A DNA stretch of 64,000 nucleotides, taken from contig NZ_CP093531.1 of assembly GCF_022682305.1 (NCBI RefSeq), forward strand, positions 66,188 through 130,187, in the 5' to 3' direction. Source of the DNA: Shinella zoogloeoides. GTDB taxonomy: Bacteria > Pseudomonadota > Alphaproteobacteria > Rhizobiales > Rhizobiaceae. The position numbers and the translations under genes are program-made. Below are positions 1 through 8,520 of the stretch, piece after piece. Each line of letters starts with the position of its first letter. Position 1 is the stretch's first letter. The notes below the pieces were generated by a model that saw only the letters and a program-made list of their open reading frames with translations, did not search any database and was not told the DNA's origin.

Positions 1-2
1 TC

Positions 3-495
3 CTCAAGCGCCCGCTTTCGGGCGACTGGCCTTATCTCTGGCTCGACGCGACCTATCTGAAGGTGCGCGAGGGCGGGCGCATCGTCTCGGTGGCGGCGAT
101 AATCGCGGTGGCCGTCAATACGGACGGGAAGAGGGAGATCGTCGGCCTACATATCGGCCCTTCCGAAGCCGAGCCGTTCTGGACGAGCTTCCTGCGCGAT
201 CTGGTGCGCCGGGGTCTCACCGGCGTCAAGCTGGTCATCTCCGACGCTCATGAGGGGCTGAAGGCCGCCATCACCCGCATCCTCAGCGCGACATGGCAGA
301 GGTGCCGCGTTCATGCGATGCGCAACGCGCTTGCCTACGTTCCCAAGGGCCAGCAAACTATGGTCGCCGCCGCGATCCGGCAGGCTTTCATCCAGCCCGA
401 CCACGACAATGCCGTGCAGACATGGCGGCATGTCGCCGACCAACTCCGCGCCAGATGGCCCAAGCTCGGCACCTTCATGGACAATGCCGAGGCAG
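3..495 (+). pseudogene. IS256-family (Mutator-type) transposase, fragment cut at both ends
   Basis: The frame is open from the window edge and encodes the middle of an IS256-family DDE transposase. It starts with the catalytic stretch LDATYLKVRE, continues through a segment ending VISDAHEGLKAA, and includes the WQRCRVHAMRNAL block typical of the family. Family-like sequence stops near base 495 at FMDNAEA; the remaining residues to a stop at 770 match nothing expected, and the C-terminal catalytic glutamate region is missing. The next gene lies on the opposite strand and ends at 524, so the element was probably truncated when that cluster arrived. It cannot encode an active transposase. Confidence 0.8.
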
Positions 496-523
496 CATCC
501 GCCTCTGGCAGCGACGCGCATCG

Positions 524-1870
524 CTATTGGAGCTGTATCCCCGTATCTAACAGTTGGTCGAGAAAGTCCTCACGCGATGCGATTGACGCCGTCTTGGTCG
601 CCTGGATGACGGCAACGATAACCTGCCGAGCAAGAGAGCGAGCGGCAACGCGGTCTCGAAAGGAAATATCGCTCATCGATCGGCCGTGCAGAAAAGAACT
701 TCTGATGTTGAAAAGCCGCTCATATTGGGCCCCGAATGAGCGATCCCCGAACAGTCCGGTAACACGATGACGCATGCGCTTTGATGCACTTTTTTTTGGA
801 TGCCGGTCGGGGGCGACGCGTTGCGACCTGTCGTAGTCCGCGTGCAGGCCTAACGCCGCCTCGATCGCTATCATGTGCGCCAGAAATTCGTCGATTCCGT
901 CAGCAAGGAAGGCACGGACGAAAAAGTGGACGATCGGTGTCTCGAATAAGGCGGAGTTCAGGGCGTGTTGTACAACCTCCCAGTAGGCTTGGTCCCATCT
1001 GGCAAGATCCGTTACCGCTTCGTCATCGAGTCTCCGACGCAGCGGCACGTCCTCTTCGACAGTCCCTCCGTAGCCGTCGTCGTAAATATTGACTGTCCAG
1101 TTCAAGGTTTGCGGAGACGGCGGAGCAGAGCGCCGCACAAAGATGTCATGATCGACGGTATAGACCCAGGGAACCCCGAAACCGCGCCAGTCCAGCCCAG
1201 GCATTGTCGACCAGTCCTCCCATGGTGCGAGAAGCAGGAAAAACAATGCGGACTCGACAATCCTCGGAACCTGGCCCTGGTGCGGCTCGATGCGACCAAA
1301 ATCCTGGCCGAAATCCATCAGCAGATCGGGAAGAGTCCGCGCGCCGTCCGTTCTCTCAAGTTCTGAGATCTCCTCGACCACGAGCCACTGAAATTCAGCG
1401 AACTGCTCAGCCTGAAACTCCATCGCGTGGTGAGTGCGGTTCAGTCCCTGCTCGTCGAACAGGCCACGGAGCTCTGCCGCGGTGACGCTTTTAAGATGAG
1501 CGGTGCCAAATCTGAGAGATGGCAAGTCGTCGGCCAAATCCAGCGGAACCAGATGCGTTCGTTTCGAATGGGTCGATCCGAAGGCTTGGTGAAGAGCCCG
1601 CGCGGCGTCCTCGGCTTGCGCGAATGTACCCGTCGAATTCCTGGGTGCTCTGCAGGGCAGGCCGAGCGTGACGAGAGCTGTCATCAGCGTAGATTGAAAT
1701 CCGAGCGCCCGCGTGTGGGGATGAAGCTTGCCGCAAGCATCGCGGAGGCGAAGAAATGCAGGATTGGCGAAAAGATTTTCGGGTCCGGGCGGCTCGAGCT
1801 TCCATAGCGCGCGCATGGCGTCAACCATTTCCTGGCTCGGCCCGGAAGGATCAGCTTGTAGGCCTGACAT
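524..1870 (-). CDS. HEPN-domain (Apea-like) protein of unknown function
   Basis: The product is about 448 residues. The C-terminal quarter (about residues 330-440) contains LFNIRSSFLHG, an R-x4-H arrangement that is the signature of HEPN domains, many of which are RNases in toxin-antitoxin, abortive-infection and CRISPR systems. The context around it (GLFGDRSFGAQYERL before the motif) resembles Apea-like HEPN. The larger N-terminal part matches no family I know. ATG at 1870 is preferred over a TTG one codon earlier because GAGGTGAGG lies at ribosome-binding distance. The start overlaps the end of the upstream nuclease-like gene by about 20 bp, so the two are probably translated together. RNase activity is an inference from the motif. 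Confidence 0.65.
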   Translation of the reverse strand: MSGLQADPSGPSQEMVDAMRALWKLEPPGPENLFANPAFLRLRDACGKLHPHTRALGFQSTLMTALVTLGLPCRAPRNSTGTFAQAEDAARALHQAFGSTHSKRTHLVPLDLADDLPSLRFGTAHLKSVTAAELRGLFDEQGLNRTHHAMEFQAEQFAEFQWLVVEEISELERTDGARTLPDLLMDFGQDFGRIEPHQGQVPRIVESALFFLLLAPWEDWSTMPGLDWRGFGVPWVYTVDHDIFVRRSAPPSPQTLNWTVNIYDDGYGGTVEEDVPLRRRLDDEAVTDLARWDQAYWEVVQHALNSALFETPIVHFFVRAFLADGIDEFLAHMIAIEAALGLHADYDRSQRVAPDRHPKKSASKRMRHRVTGLFGDRSFGAQYERLFNIRSSFLHGRSMSDISFRDRVAARSLARQVIVAVIQATKTASIASREDFLDQLLDTGIQLQ

Positions 1871-2510
1871 CAATTACCTCACCTCGGCTCCCCACGAGCG
1901 CTATCTCGATTCCAGCGAGTGCACACCGCGGCGCGAGCCGTTCGGCGAGCCTCATGGTGCGATTGGTCAGCGGGACGCAGGCGACTTGCCGGCCGGCGGC
2001 CGGCGTTGCCATCAACATCCCTACCGTTTCGCAGAGCCCTTTATAGAGACGGGAGACGTGGCCAGGGTGTCGAGTATTGATGATGCCACCCTTGCACTCG
2101 GCCGATATCAAGCCGCTCGGCGTTTCGGCCACGACGTCGCCTACACCGGATTTTGGATTGACGACGATGCTTTGCCCCAAGGCGTTCCCATAGGCGCCTC
2201 CGTAGGAAGTGCTGCCAAGACTGGAGACCTTGCGAAATCCTCGTTTTCCCAACCAACCCGAGAAGTCGAACTGCTTGCCATGCTCTCCATCGGGATGGAT
2301 GCGCACAGTCATCGCATTCTCGGTCCGCAGAAGATGTATCGCGTAGGCGACCATGACGGCGCCTTCGAAAAGATGATGCTCTCGCGGCCCGTCCGTCTTG
2401 GTCACACGGTTGGGCGGCGGCTCCAGCGCCGCAACAAGATCGTCGAAGTCCAAGATTTCCTCCCCGCTCACCCTTAGCCGACGAAGATCGGACTGCACCT
2501 TGAACGTCAA
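1851..2510 (-). CDS. PD-(D/E)XK nuclease-like protein
   Basis: The product is about 219 residues. Around residues 122-140 the sequence GVGDVVAETPSGLISAECKG shows the spacing of a PD-(D/E)XK nuclease core: an aspartate after a beta strand, then E-x-K in the next strand. The following ARG/HIS-rich helix (NTRHPGHVSRLYKGLCE) also suits this fold. The best start I see is TTG at 2510 without a clear ribosome-binding site, so the N-terminus is uncertain; an internal ATG exists near 2354. It lies between the RES toxin gene (55-bp gap) and the HEPN gene (overlap), on the same strand. It could be a restriction-like or defence nuclease. The substrate is unknown. Confidence 0.55.
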   Translation of the reverse strand: MTFKVQSDLRRLRVSGEEILDFDDLVAALEPPPNRVTKTDGPREHHLFEGAVMVAYAIHLLRTENAMTVRIHPDGEHGKQFDFSGWLGKRGFRKVSSLGSTSYGGAYGNALGQSIVVNPKSGVGDVVAETPSGLISAECKGGIINTRHPGHVSRLYKGLCETVGMLMATPAAGRQVACVPLTNRTMRLAERLAPRCALAGIEIALVGSRGEVIDVRPTS

Positions 2511-2565
2511 GGCGTAGCAAGGACGCTACACTGCGCCGACGCTCGGGCGCACAGTAGCCCTTGGA

Positions 2566-3183
2566 TCAGCTGATCGGAAGGCTCGTATCGAAAACCGCAC
2601 CATGTAGGCGCATCAACTGGTCCGTTCTCGTCGGGTCATCCTCAAAACGTTGGCCGGGCAATGTCACAAGGTCGCTCGAGAGGACACGATCGAACAGGGC
2701 GTAGCAAACCTCGCCGTTATTGTGTCGGGATCGATAAGCCAACCCGTCCAGATCCGGGTAGTCCTGGTGCAAAGCCAGCGCCAGTGCGCGAGACGGCGCG
2801 TAGTCTGCCCCGGCGCTGATGGATGCGTCTACGCCGTGAAAGAGCAGCCCCTCGTCCATTAACTTCGCCAGGACCATCTGCCGCTGCAAGCGAAGCGGTG
2901 TCCACATGCGCTCCTCCACGAACGCTCGCCGAACGATGCGGTTTGCAGGCCTACGAAGAACCGTTTCCACAAACGCCCCTTCCAGACGTTGTGCGGCATA
3001 GAGGAGCTGGTACTGACCAGCAGGCGCATCGAACCGACCTTGCGGCATAACGCCAGGCGCCGGGCCGAAGAAGATCGGACCGTGAATCTTCTGATGAACG
3101 CGGACGACAACGTCGCCCGCGTCCAAGACAGTAATTCTCAATCCCGAGGGAAAGCGGGCGGTCGGCGCAGTATAAGTTGGCAA
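2566..3183 (-). CDS. RES-domain toxin (NAD+-degrading family)
   Basis: The product is about 205 residues and is almost entirely a RES domain: a GRFDAPAGQYQLLYAAQ segment near residue 50, the following conserved arginine/glutamate block (EGAFVETVLRR), and a C-terminal DGLAYRSRHNNGEVCYALF block with the Arg, Ser and Asn typical of the family. Characterised RES toxins deplete NAD+ by phosphorolysis and are neutralised by Xre/MbcA-type antitoxins. The start is TTG at 3183, four bases after the stop of the upstream gene, which implies translational coupling. The upstream partner is much larger than ordinary antitoxins. Family assignment is firm; the biochemical activity is inferred. Confidence 0.8.
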   Translation of the reverse strand: MPTYTAPTARFPSGLRITVLDAGDVVVRVHQKIHGPIFFGPAPGVMPQGRFDAPAGQYQLLYAAQRLEGAFVETVLRRPANRIVRRAFVEERMWTPLRLQRQMVLAKLMDEGLLFHGVDASISAGADYAPSRALALALHQDYPDLDGLAYRSRHNNGEVCYALFDRVLSSDLVTLPGQRFEDDPTRTDQLMRLHGAVFDTSLPIS

Positions 3184-3186
3184 TTC

Positions 3187-4290
3187 TCAGCCCTCATCCA
3201 TGCCGAGATAGGCTTTGGCCGCCCTTACGACGTCGTCAACGCGGCCTTCGGCAAGGATTCGCTGTGGTGTGTCTGCCAAATTGGGATCGGTGTCTATCAG
3301 GAACTGCAGCATCGACCAACGGCCTGCGCCGCTGTCATCAAAGAGTTTGGTCACCTTGGCCAATCCATCTATCAGGCGGATCTCGCTGCCTACGGTAACG
3401 AACTGGAACTTCGGAAGGACGATTTCCGATCCGTGCATGAAACCGAATGCCGAACCCAACTTGACCCGCTTATGGAGGGCCTGGCGGGTCGTGCCGAGCA
3501 TCTTCGCGCCTTCAGTGAGAGATACCCCACCCCCGGAACGATCAAGAAGCGCAGTGCTGATGTTGGCGAACCTTTGATCGTCGCTCAATTCAATCGCACC
3601 CGATCCTCCCTCAACCTCCGCCAATAGCTCAGCCGAGAGCTGAAATTGATCGGCGGCAAGATCGATGTGCTTTGCAAGCTCCGAGAATGCCCGCGGCCTG
3701 TCATACTGGCACAACCGCAGCAACTCGGTGCGAGCTGGTGTCAACTCAGTCAGCAGAACGAAAGCATCAATAGCCAGCTGCTCGGCGCGTGGAGTGGGGG
3801 TCCATCTGTGCAACAGAGCCTGTCGAACCTCCTTCGAACGCGCGAGACAGTCATCCACGATATGCGAGTACCAATTGCGCCCTTTCCGGACACGATGAAC
3901 CGATGAACGCTGATGCCGGGGCAGTTCGAAGTCCGATACTGACGCCTCGTGAAACGCAGCCCCCATAAGAAGTGCTGCAGAGTGGAGCCGCGAATTGAAG
4001 ACGAACACAAGTTTCAAGGTTGGGCTCGCCGAAACGTCAGGGAGAAGCGTCTCCCGAACGCGCATGTTCCAGTGGTGGAACTCCTCGTTGTCTGCCCAAC
4101 GGTGGTTCAATCGCCATTGATGGCCCGCCCACGTCTCGAACCCTCGATCTATGTCTCCTGCAGCCGCCTGGTTGAACACGAGGCCAGCAAGGTACTGGGA
4201 GAGTGTCTGCCCTGCTTCTCGGGCATGCAGTTCCGCAGCAGCGCGTACGACCGGATCAATGTCGGCCGCAGATATCGTTTGTTCACTCAT
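3187..4290 (-). CDS. Large putative antitoxin/regulator paired with the RES toxin
   Basis: The product is about 367 residues, two to three times the usual RES antitoxin length. Residues 1-45 look like an RHH-type or coiled regulatory start. The middle is helical and of unknown family. Around residue 255 SLTEGAKMLGTTRQALHKRV is a helix-turn-helix-like segment (LG-TTRQAL-KR). The C-terminus ends WSMLQFLIDTDPNL followed by TPQRILAEGRVDDVVRAAK, which resembles the toxin-binding domain of Xre/MbcA/ParS antitoxins (L.....P-x-LL..G....V...A). The gene directly precedes the RES gene with a 3-bp gap, the usual antitoxin-then-toxin order. Three GGTTGATA repeats lie just upstream of its ATG and may be its operator. 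Confidence 0.6.
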   Translation of the reverse strand: MSEQTISAADIDPVVRAAAELHAREAGQTLSQYLAGLVFNQAAAGDIDRGFETWAGHQWRLNHRWADNEEFHHWNMRVRETLLPDVSASPTLKLVFVFNSRLHSAALLMGAAFHEASVSDFELPRHQRSSVHRVRKGRNWYSHIVDDCLARSKEVRQALLHRWTPTPRAEQLAIDAFVLLTELTPARTELLRLCQYDRPRAFSELAKHIDLAADQFQLSAELLAEVEGGSGAIELSDDQRFANISTALLDRSGGGVSLTEGAKMLGTTRQALHKRVKLGSAFGFMHGSEIVLPKFQFVTVGSEIRLIDGLAKVTKLFDDSGAGRWSMLQFLIDTDPNLADTPQRILAEGRVDDVVRAAKAYLGMDEG

Positions 4291-4329
4291 GGCCTACTCG
4301 CGGCTCGCGCCGTCGCGGGAGCAGTGCGT

Positions 4330-4379
4330 GGTTGATAGTCAGGGTTGATATATACGGCAATCAGCGATTACTATCAACC
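4330..4379. promoter_or_regulatory. Operator-like repeats upstream of the RES module
   Basis: GGTTGATA occurs at 4330-4337 and 4343-4350 and, inverted as TATCAACC, at 4372-4379. The outer pair extends to a 10-bp inverted repeat, GGTTGATAGT with ACTATCAACC (4330-4339 and 4370-4379). The block fills the space between the antitoxin-like gene start (4290, minus strand) and the end of the hydrolase-like gene (4374). Such repeated sites upstream of toxin-antitoxin genes are usually autoregulatory operators; binding by the downstream product is inferred. Confidence 0.5.
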
Positions 4380-5009
4380 CCGAGGCCTCGCGGCATCAAC
4401 TGCCCCTTCCCCTCCGGTTTCCATTCCAAGCAGGACAGCGTTGGCGAAACGCGCCAGCTTCTCGTCATTCCCGGCGAGCTGATCACGTAGCGATCGAGGG
4501 ATCTCCAACTGCACCCCGGCTCGAGTCCTTCCGCGATTGCAGATGTTGTTTTGTGCGCCGCCGGCGAGGGATTGGCCCGGTCGCCTGATCTCCGAAGAGA
4601 AACCCGCCTTGACGAGTGCGGAGACAATTCTGTCACGTCGCTGAAAATCGAGACCGCCGACCCAAGTGGTTTCACCGTCACCATTGTCTGCCCGACCATG
4701 GACGCCGAGGACAACCTCCGCCGCAGCTACTATCGCCGCCGCTGAGGGCTCATCGAATTTCTCCGAAGTAATATGAAGTTCGCAATGGTCGCGATGGAGC
4801 CTCAGCCCCTCGAAGAGATAGAGAGAATGCGTCTCCCCTGCAATCGCCCTTGCTATGATCGAGGTATGAGGTTCGATTTCACCGCCATGAGGGGCGACAA
4901 CCGCGATCTCGGACATGCGCTCGACCGCTAGCCGGCGGAAATCGATTCCCTCTCGTTCCGTCTGCTCCAGCTCACTGAAGCACTCATACGAATCCTTCTT
5001 CAACCTCAT
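4374..5009 (-). CDS. Poly-gamma-glutamate hydrolase-like (PghP/DUF867) protein
   Basis: The product is about 211 residues from ATG at 5009 (an in-frame start at 5072 is possible). VVAPHGGEIEPHTSIIARAI near residue 37 and the later YLFEGLR, LHITS, FDEP and VLGVHGR blocks are the conserved zinc-site pattern of the phage-type poly-gamma-glutamate hydrolase family. Known members cleave poly-gamma-glutamate capsules. Here there is no signal peptide and the gene lies on a plasmid beside a RES toxin module, so a capsule role is unproven. The last residues (after position 190) are poorly conserved. It precedes the RES/nuclease/HEPN genes on the same strand, with an operator-like block between. Confidence 0.65.
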   Translation of the reverse strand: MRLKKDSYECFSELEQTEREGIDFRRLAVERMSEIAVVAPHGGEIEPHTSIIARAIAGETHSLYLFEGLRLHRDHCELHITSEKFDEPSAAAIVAAAEVVLGVHGRADNGDGETTWVGGLDFQRRDRIVSALVKAGFSSEIRRPGQSLAGGAQNNICNRGRTRAGVQLEIPRSLRDQLAGNDEKLARFANAVLLGMETGGEGAVDAARPRG

Positions 5010-5617
5010 CCCCTCTCGACCGTTTCCCGCCATGTTCGGCGATGCTTGATAATCGACAGCCGTAGGAACCATTACCTATCACTCTTGCGACGCTCCTGAT
5101 TTCTGTGGCCGCCCTAAGATCGATTGTTCAAGATCACCGACGAAAAGGTCCGGTTCACATCGTACAGCTGTTCACCCGCACACTGAGATGTGTGCGAAAG
5201 CGAGCTGTCAAAACATATATTCAAGAAGTTCTCGACACCGGCAAGGAAGTGCGAGGATAACTATTCTGATCACGTCGACATCACCTCTACAAGGCTGCGA
5301 TCCCTGGCCGCCTTTCCTTATTGTCGAAAGGATCTTCCCGAGACAATCCTCACGAAGACCTAGAACCGAGCGATCGATGAATTCAACCTCGGAATATGTC
5401 CAATCATATCTCCAGGGTCAAAAACATCGCTGCCCGGACTCAGATGGTCTATGCGCTGAGTACGATCACCAACATAAAACTAGGCGCAAAACGCGAGGAC
5501 ATGGCCAGCCAGAACACACAAAAAAATGTTGTTCAAGCCAAAATTGGACGTTGTCTCTTGACTACGATGCAACCAGTGCTGCGTATTGCAATACGACATA
5601 ATCCCTGGGGCTGTGCC
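5010..5617. other. 608-bp region without a supported gene
   Basis: Between the hydrolase-like gene and the DUF3800 gene I see no convincing gene. A plus-strand open stretch ending at 5269 (through HRRKGPVHIVQLF) has plausible composition but no good start and may be a gene remnant. CGCACAC-TGAGAT-GTGTGCG forms a short hairpin near 5176-5195, a motif echoed upstream of the last gene of the window. Confidence 0.4.
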
Positions 5618-6748
5618 ATGTACTATTACATCGATGAGAGCGGGAATACCGGTCTTAACCTGTTCGACATAAACCAGCCCACGCTGTTCTATGGTGTGCT
5701 TGGCTGCCCGGCCAATCTTGATGTGATTGCAGAGCCGCTGCTGATAGAGGTGAGGAAGGAACTAGGCGTAAAGCGCATCCACGCCGCGGAACTCGGCGTG
5801 GGCCGCCTCATCCCGATAGCAAAGCGGCTTGCAGACTTCAGCAAGAAACACGACCTTCGGTTCTCCCTGCTCAAGGTTACAAAAGAGGATCATGCGGTTA
5901 TCAGCTTCTACGATCAGGTGTTCGACTCCGGAATTAACAAGGCCGTGTCGTGGCACCATTACTTCACTCCCCTTCGTTACCCGATGCTGATGAAGGTCGC
6001 ATTCCTATTCGATGACCAACTGAGGAAAGACGCTTGGGCCGCGCGGAAGGAAACTAATTCGGCCAAGAGCGCGTCCGCGCTGGTCACAATCTGCAATACT
6101 CTGCTTTCTCGTGTCGATTGGCTTCCGGACGCACGCTCCCGAGAACTTGTGTCAGGCGCATTGAAATGGGCGGCGGCCAACCCGTTCGAGATCGACTATG
6201 GTGTCGGCAACAAAGACACAGCCCTCCAGATTTCGCCGAACCTAGTCGGCTTTCAGCAGGTCATGCAGGTCATGGCCGTGCAGTCGAATAAGAAAGGGCG
6301 CTCCATCCGCAAGATCACGGTTGATCGCCAGACTGAGTTCAACAAGGCGCAAGGCGAACTTGCGAGTTGGTATGAGACTCTCCGGTCCGTCAAGCACAAC
6401 ACCAATCTCGGTCCGGGTATGCCCAAATTCGATTATTCGATGATGCCAGAAGTCCCGCCAACATTTACTCCCGGCGATGAAAGCGCCGGATTGGAATTAG
6501 TGGACGTGACCCTATGGATCACAAAACGCCTGGAGGAAAAAAAGGATGTTCCAAATCAGCTCCGGCACCTGTTTGCCATTCAGACCAAGCGCGGACTGGT
6601 CGATGAAGTTTCACTTGATGCGATAGATAAGCGCTGGCGGCACCTGGTGGCGCTGCCAGTTCCTGAAAAGCCCCTTCCTGCCAATCTCGAAAGACACTTC
6701 CAGGAAGTGGAAGATGCAAGGAAGGCAACGGTTGCTTCGCTGGGATGA
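5618..6748 (+). CDS. DUF3800-domain protein
   Basis: The product is about 376 residues and starts MYYYIDESGNTGLNLF. The Y-I-D-E-S-G-N-T-G motif at the extreme N-terminus is diagnostic of DUF3800 and explains the choice of ATG at 5618 instead of an upstream start: 74 further upstream residues would precede a motif that normally begins the protein. Family members have conserved acidic residues in an RNase-H-like arrangement and often lie near defence or mobile genes, but no activity is established. It is a single gene between convergent or divergent neighbours; scpB ends 78 bp downstream on the other strand. Function here is unknown. Confidence 0.75.
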   Translation: MYYYIDESGNTGLNLFDINQPTLFYGVLGCPANLDVIAEPLLIEVRKELGVKRIHAAELGVGRLIPIAKRLADFSKKHDLRFSLLKVTKEDHAVISFYDQVFDSGINKAVSWHHYFTPLRYPMLMKVAFLFDDQLRKDAWAARKETNSAKSASALVTICNTLLSRVDWLPDARSRELVSGALKWAAANPFEIDYGVGNKDTALQISPNLVGFQQVMQVMAVQSNKKGRSIRKITVDRQTEFNKAQGELASWYETLRSVKHNTNLGPGMPKFDYSMMPEVPPTFTPGDESAGLELVDVTLWITKRLEEKKDVPNQLRHLFAIQTKRGLVDEVSLDAIDKRWRHLVALPVPEKPLPANLERHFQEVEDARKATVASLG

Positions 6749-6825
6749 CCGCTATCTTCATCCTGCGTGCGGACCGCGCGCTAGACGATAGCCGGCGATG
6801 GCGGGCGGCGAGCGAACCCCAACTG

Positions 6826-7512
6826 CTAAGGTTCGCTGTCATCGGCCGCCGGAAAGTCACGTTCTGAAGCAGTCGCGGTTCGGCTGAGCAATCCGGCATC
6901 CTCCAACGCCTCGATGTCGGGCAGGTCGCGCAGCGTCTGCATGCCGAACGCGGTGAGGAAATGTTTCGTCGTGACATAGGTATAGGGCGCGCCCGGAGTC
7001 GGGCTGCGCGGGCCGGAAGCGAGCAAGTTGCCGCCTCGCAGGCTGGCGATCGTGTCGCGACTGACCTCCTTGCCGAAGATTTTCGACAGGTCGCCGCGGG
7101 TGATCGGCTGGAAATAGGCGATCGCCATCAGCACCATGGCCTCGAAGTCGGACAGGGCCGGCGCCGCACTCCGCGTTGACGCCTGCGACGCCCTAATTGG
7201 AACGGCGAAACGCGAACGCGTTCGGTGCTGCCAGCCACCGGCGACGAAGACGATCTCATAGGGCCGTTCACGGAGTTCTTCCTGCAGGTCGTCGATTATC
7301 AGGTCGATGCTGCAGTCCTTGCCGATGACACGGGCTAGCGTCTCGCGGCCGACCGGTTCTGCCGCGGCAAAGATCACCGCTTCGACGCGCAACATCCATT
7401 CTCTCCAGCGCAATTCCAGCGGCAGGTCGGCCAACTCCCGATCCAGGAGGACTTCGTCCTCCGATGTCGATCTGCGGGCTCGCCGCGTACTGGCCACCTC
7501 CGGTTCGCTCAT
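6826..7512 (-). CDS. scpB: Plasmid-borne ScpB-like segregation protein
   Basis: The product is about 228 residues. ScpB is the kleisin-associated winged-helix subunit of SMC-ScpAB. The sequence LRVEAVIFAAAEPVGRETLA (about residues 38-57) is the typical ScpB start of the first winged helix, and ALSDFEAMVLMAIAYFQPIT with GDLSKIFGKEVSRDTIASLR is the second. No scpA or smc is present, so it probably acts alone or with chromosomal partners. The ATG at 7512 nearly abuts the DUF1403 stop at 7514, so the two genes form an operon. An scpB/DUF1403 pair next to a tyrosine recombinase is a recurrent arrangement on rhizobial plasmids as I recall it. Confidence 0.8.
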   Translation of the reverse strand: MSEPEVASTRRARRSTSEDEVLLDRELADLPLELRWREWMLRVEAVIFAAAEPVGRETLARVIGKDCSIDLIIDDLQEELRERPYEIVFVAGGWQHRTRSRFAVPIRASQASTRSAAPALSDFEAMVLMAIAYFQPITRGDLSKIFGKEVSRDTIASLRGGNLLASGPRSPTPGAPYTYVTTKHFLTAFGMQTLRDLPDIEALEDAGLLSRTATASERDFPAADDSEP

Positions 7513-7513
7513 G

Positions 7514-8476
7514 TCACAACCCATAGATCCGGAACGAACTGCGGCCTGACAATTCGCGCACAGCGCCAAAGCCTTCCAGCCGGTCGAACAGCCGGGTCGC
7601 CGCCCAGCGCGAGAGAAAAGTGCCGGGGGCCGAGGCTGCCACGGCGTCCTCGTCAAGCAGCGCTTGGATAACGGCGCCAGCGCCTTTCGTCCGGACCTTT
7701 GGCACCGCGGCCCGCAGCGTCTCGGCACGGCGGGCGATATCACCGGCGGTGCGCAGGGCCGCGCCCGTTCCTTCGACGAGGGCAAGGCAGACGGCACGGG
7801 CAAAGGCCGGATCGCCCGGCCGAACGCGGCCCCGCCCCCCGAGCGTCTTGAAGGCCGGCCCGTAGCGTTCCGCCATCAGCAGCGGCACGGCACAATCCCA
7901 TTTCAGCTGCGCGGCGATCAGCAGATCAGCCAGCATCCACGCGAGCGGTTCAGCATCCGGTCGCGCAGCAAAGATGGCGCTCACCAGATCCGCCGCAGCC
8001 AGCGGCGCCGGGCGGCCCGATTGCAGCGCCTCGTCGGCGTGGTCGACCGCCGCGGCCATCCGATCGTCCCAGGCCAGCCCCAACAGATCGGCAAACTCAG
8101 CCACGACTTTCGAGGAAAAGGTGGGTTTTCGGGTGGAAAGCCTTTTGGTGGCCAAAAACACCTTTCCGGCCGGACCGGGATCGCCACCGGTAGCCGTCAG
8201 CAGAACGGCATCGCGCAACGCGGCCTCGTCCTCGTTCCGCCCCATCAGCCGGACCGCGACGGCGGCGCATTTGAGGGCCTGGCGGGCGCGCCAGCAGCCG
8301 GCCCAGACGGGGGCGGAGCGGACAAGATCGTCGAGCGATTTCAGGGCGATGCCGGCGGCGAAGGCGGCGGCAAGATCGTCCGGCTCGCGGCCACGCGGCA
8401 GGGTCCAGCCGGGCAAGGCGGTCGGGAGTACCGGCGAGGCGACGAGAGGGGTGATGGGCGAATCCATGACCTCCAT
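7514..8476 (-). CDS. DUF1403 family protein
   Basis: The product is about 320 residues, mostly alpha-helical and alanine-rich. The stretch [20 protein letters not shown] near residue 30, the segment [18 protein letters not shown], and the [19 protein letters not shown] block near residue 215 are typical of DUF1403, a family found mainly on plasmids of Rhizobiales. No catalytic motif is visible. It is the first gene of an operon with scpB. ATG at 8467, nine bases in, is an alternative start because GGAGG lies just before it. A 9-bp inverted repeat lies 18 bp upstream of the start and may control the operon. Confidence 0.7.
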   Translation of the reverse strand: MEVMDSPITPLVASPVLPTALPGWTLPRGREPDDLAAAFAAGIALKSLDDLVRSAPVWAGCWRARQALKCAAVAVRLMGRNEDEAALRDAVLLTATGGDPGPAGKVFLATKRLSTRKPTFSSKVVAEFADLLGLAWDDRMAAAVDHADEALQSGRPAPLAAADLVSAIFAARPDAEPLAWMLADLLIAAQLKWDCAVPLLMAERYGPAFKTLGGRGRVRPGDPAFARAVCLALVEGTGAALRTAGDIARRAETLRAAVPKVRTKGAGAVIQALLDEDAVAASAPGTFLSRWAATRLFDRLEGFGAVRELSGRSSFRIYGL

Positions 8477-8493
8477 CCTAGTTAATTTGTGCG

Positions 8494-8520
8494 GTTTATG
8501 CCATAATTATCGGCATAAAC
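8494..8520. promoter_or_regulatory. Inverted repeat upstream of DUF1403-scpB
   Basis: GTTTATGCC at 8494-8502 and GGCATAAAC at 8512-8520 are perfect inverted 9-mers. The spacer contains the AT-only palindrome ATAATTAT at 8503-8510. The position just upstream of DUF1403 fits an operator, or a recombination site for the nearby tyrosine recombinase, whose gene would have faced this site before the transposons entered. Both readings are inferences. Confidence 0.45.
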
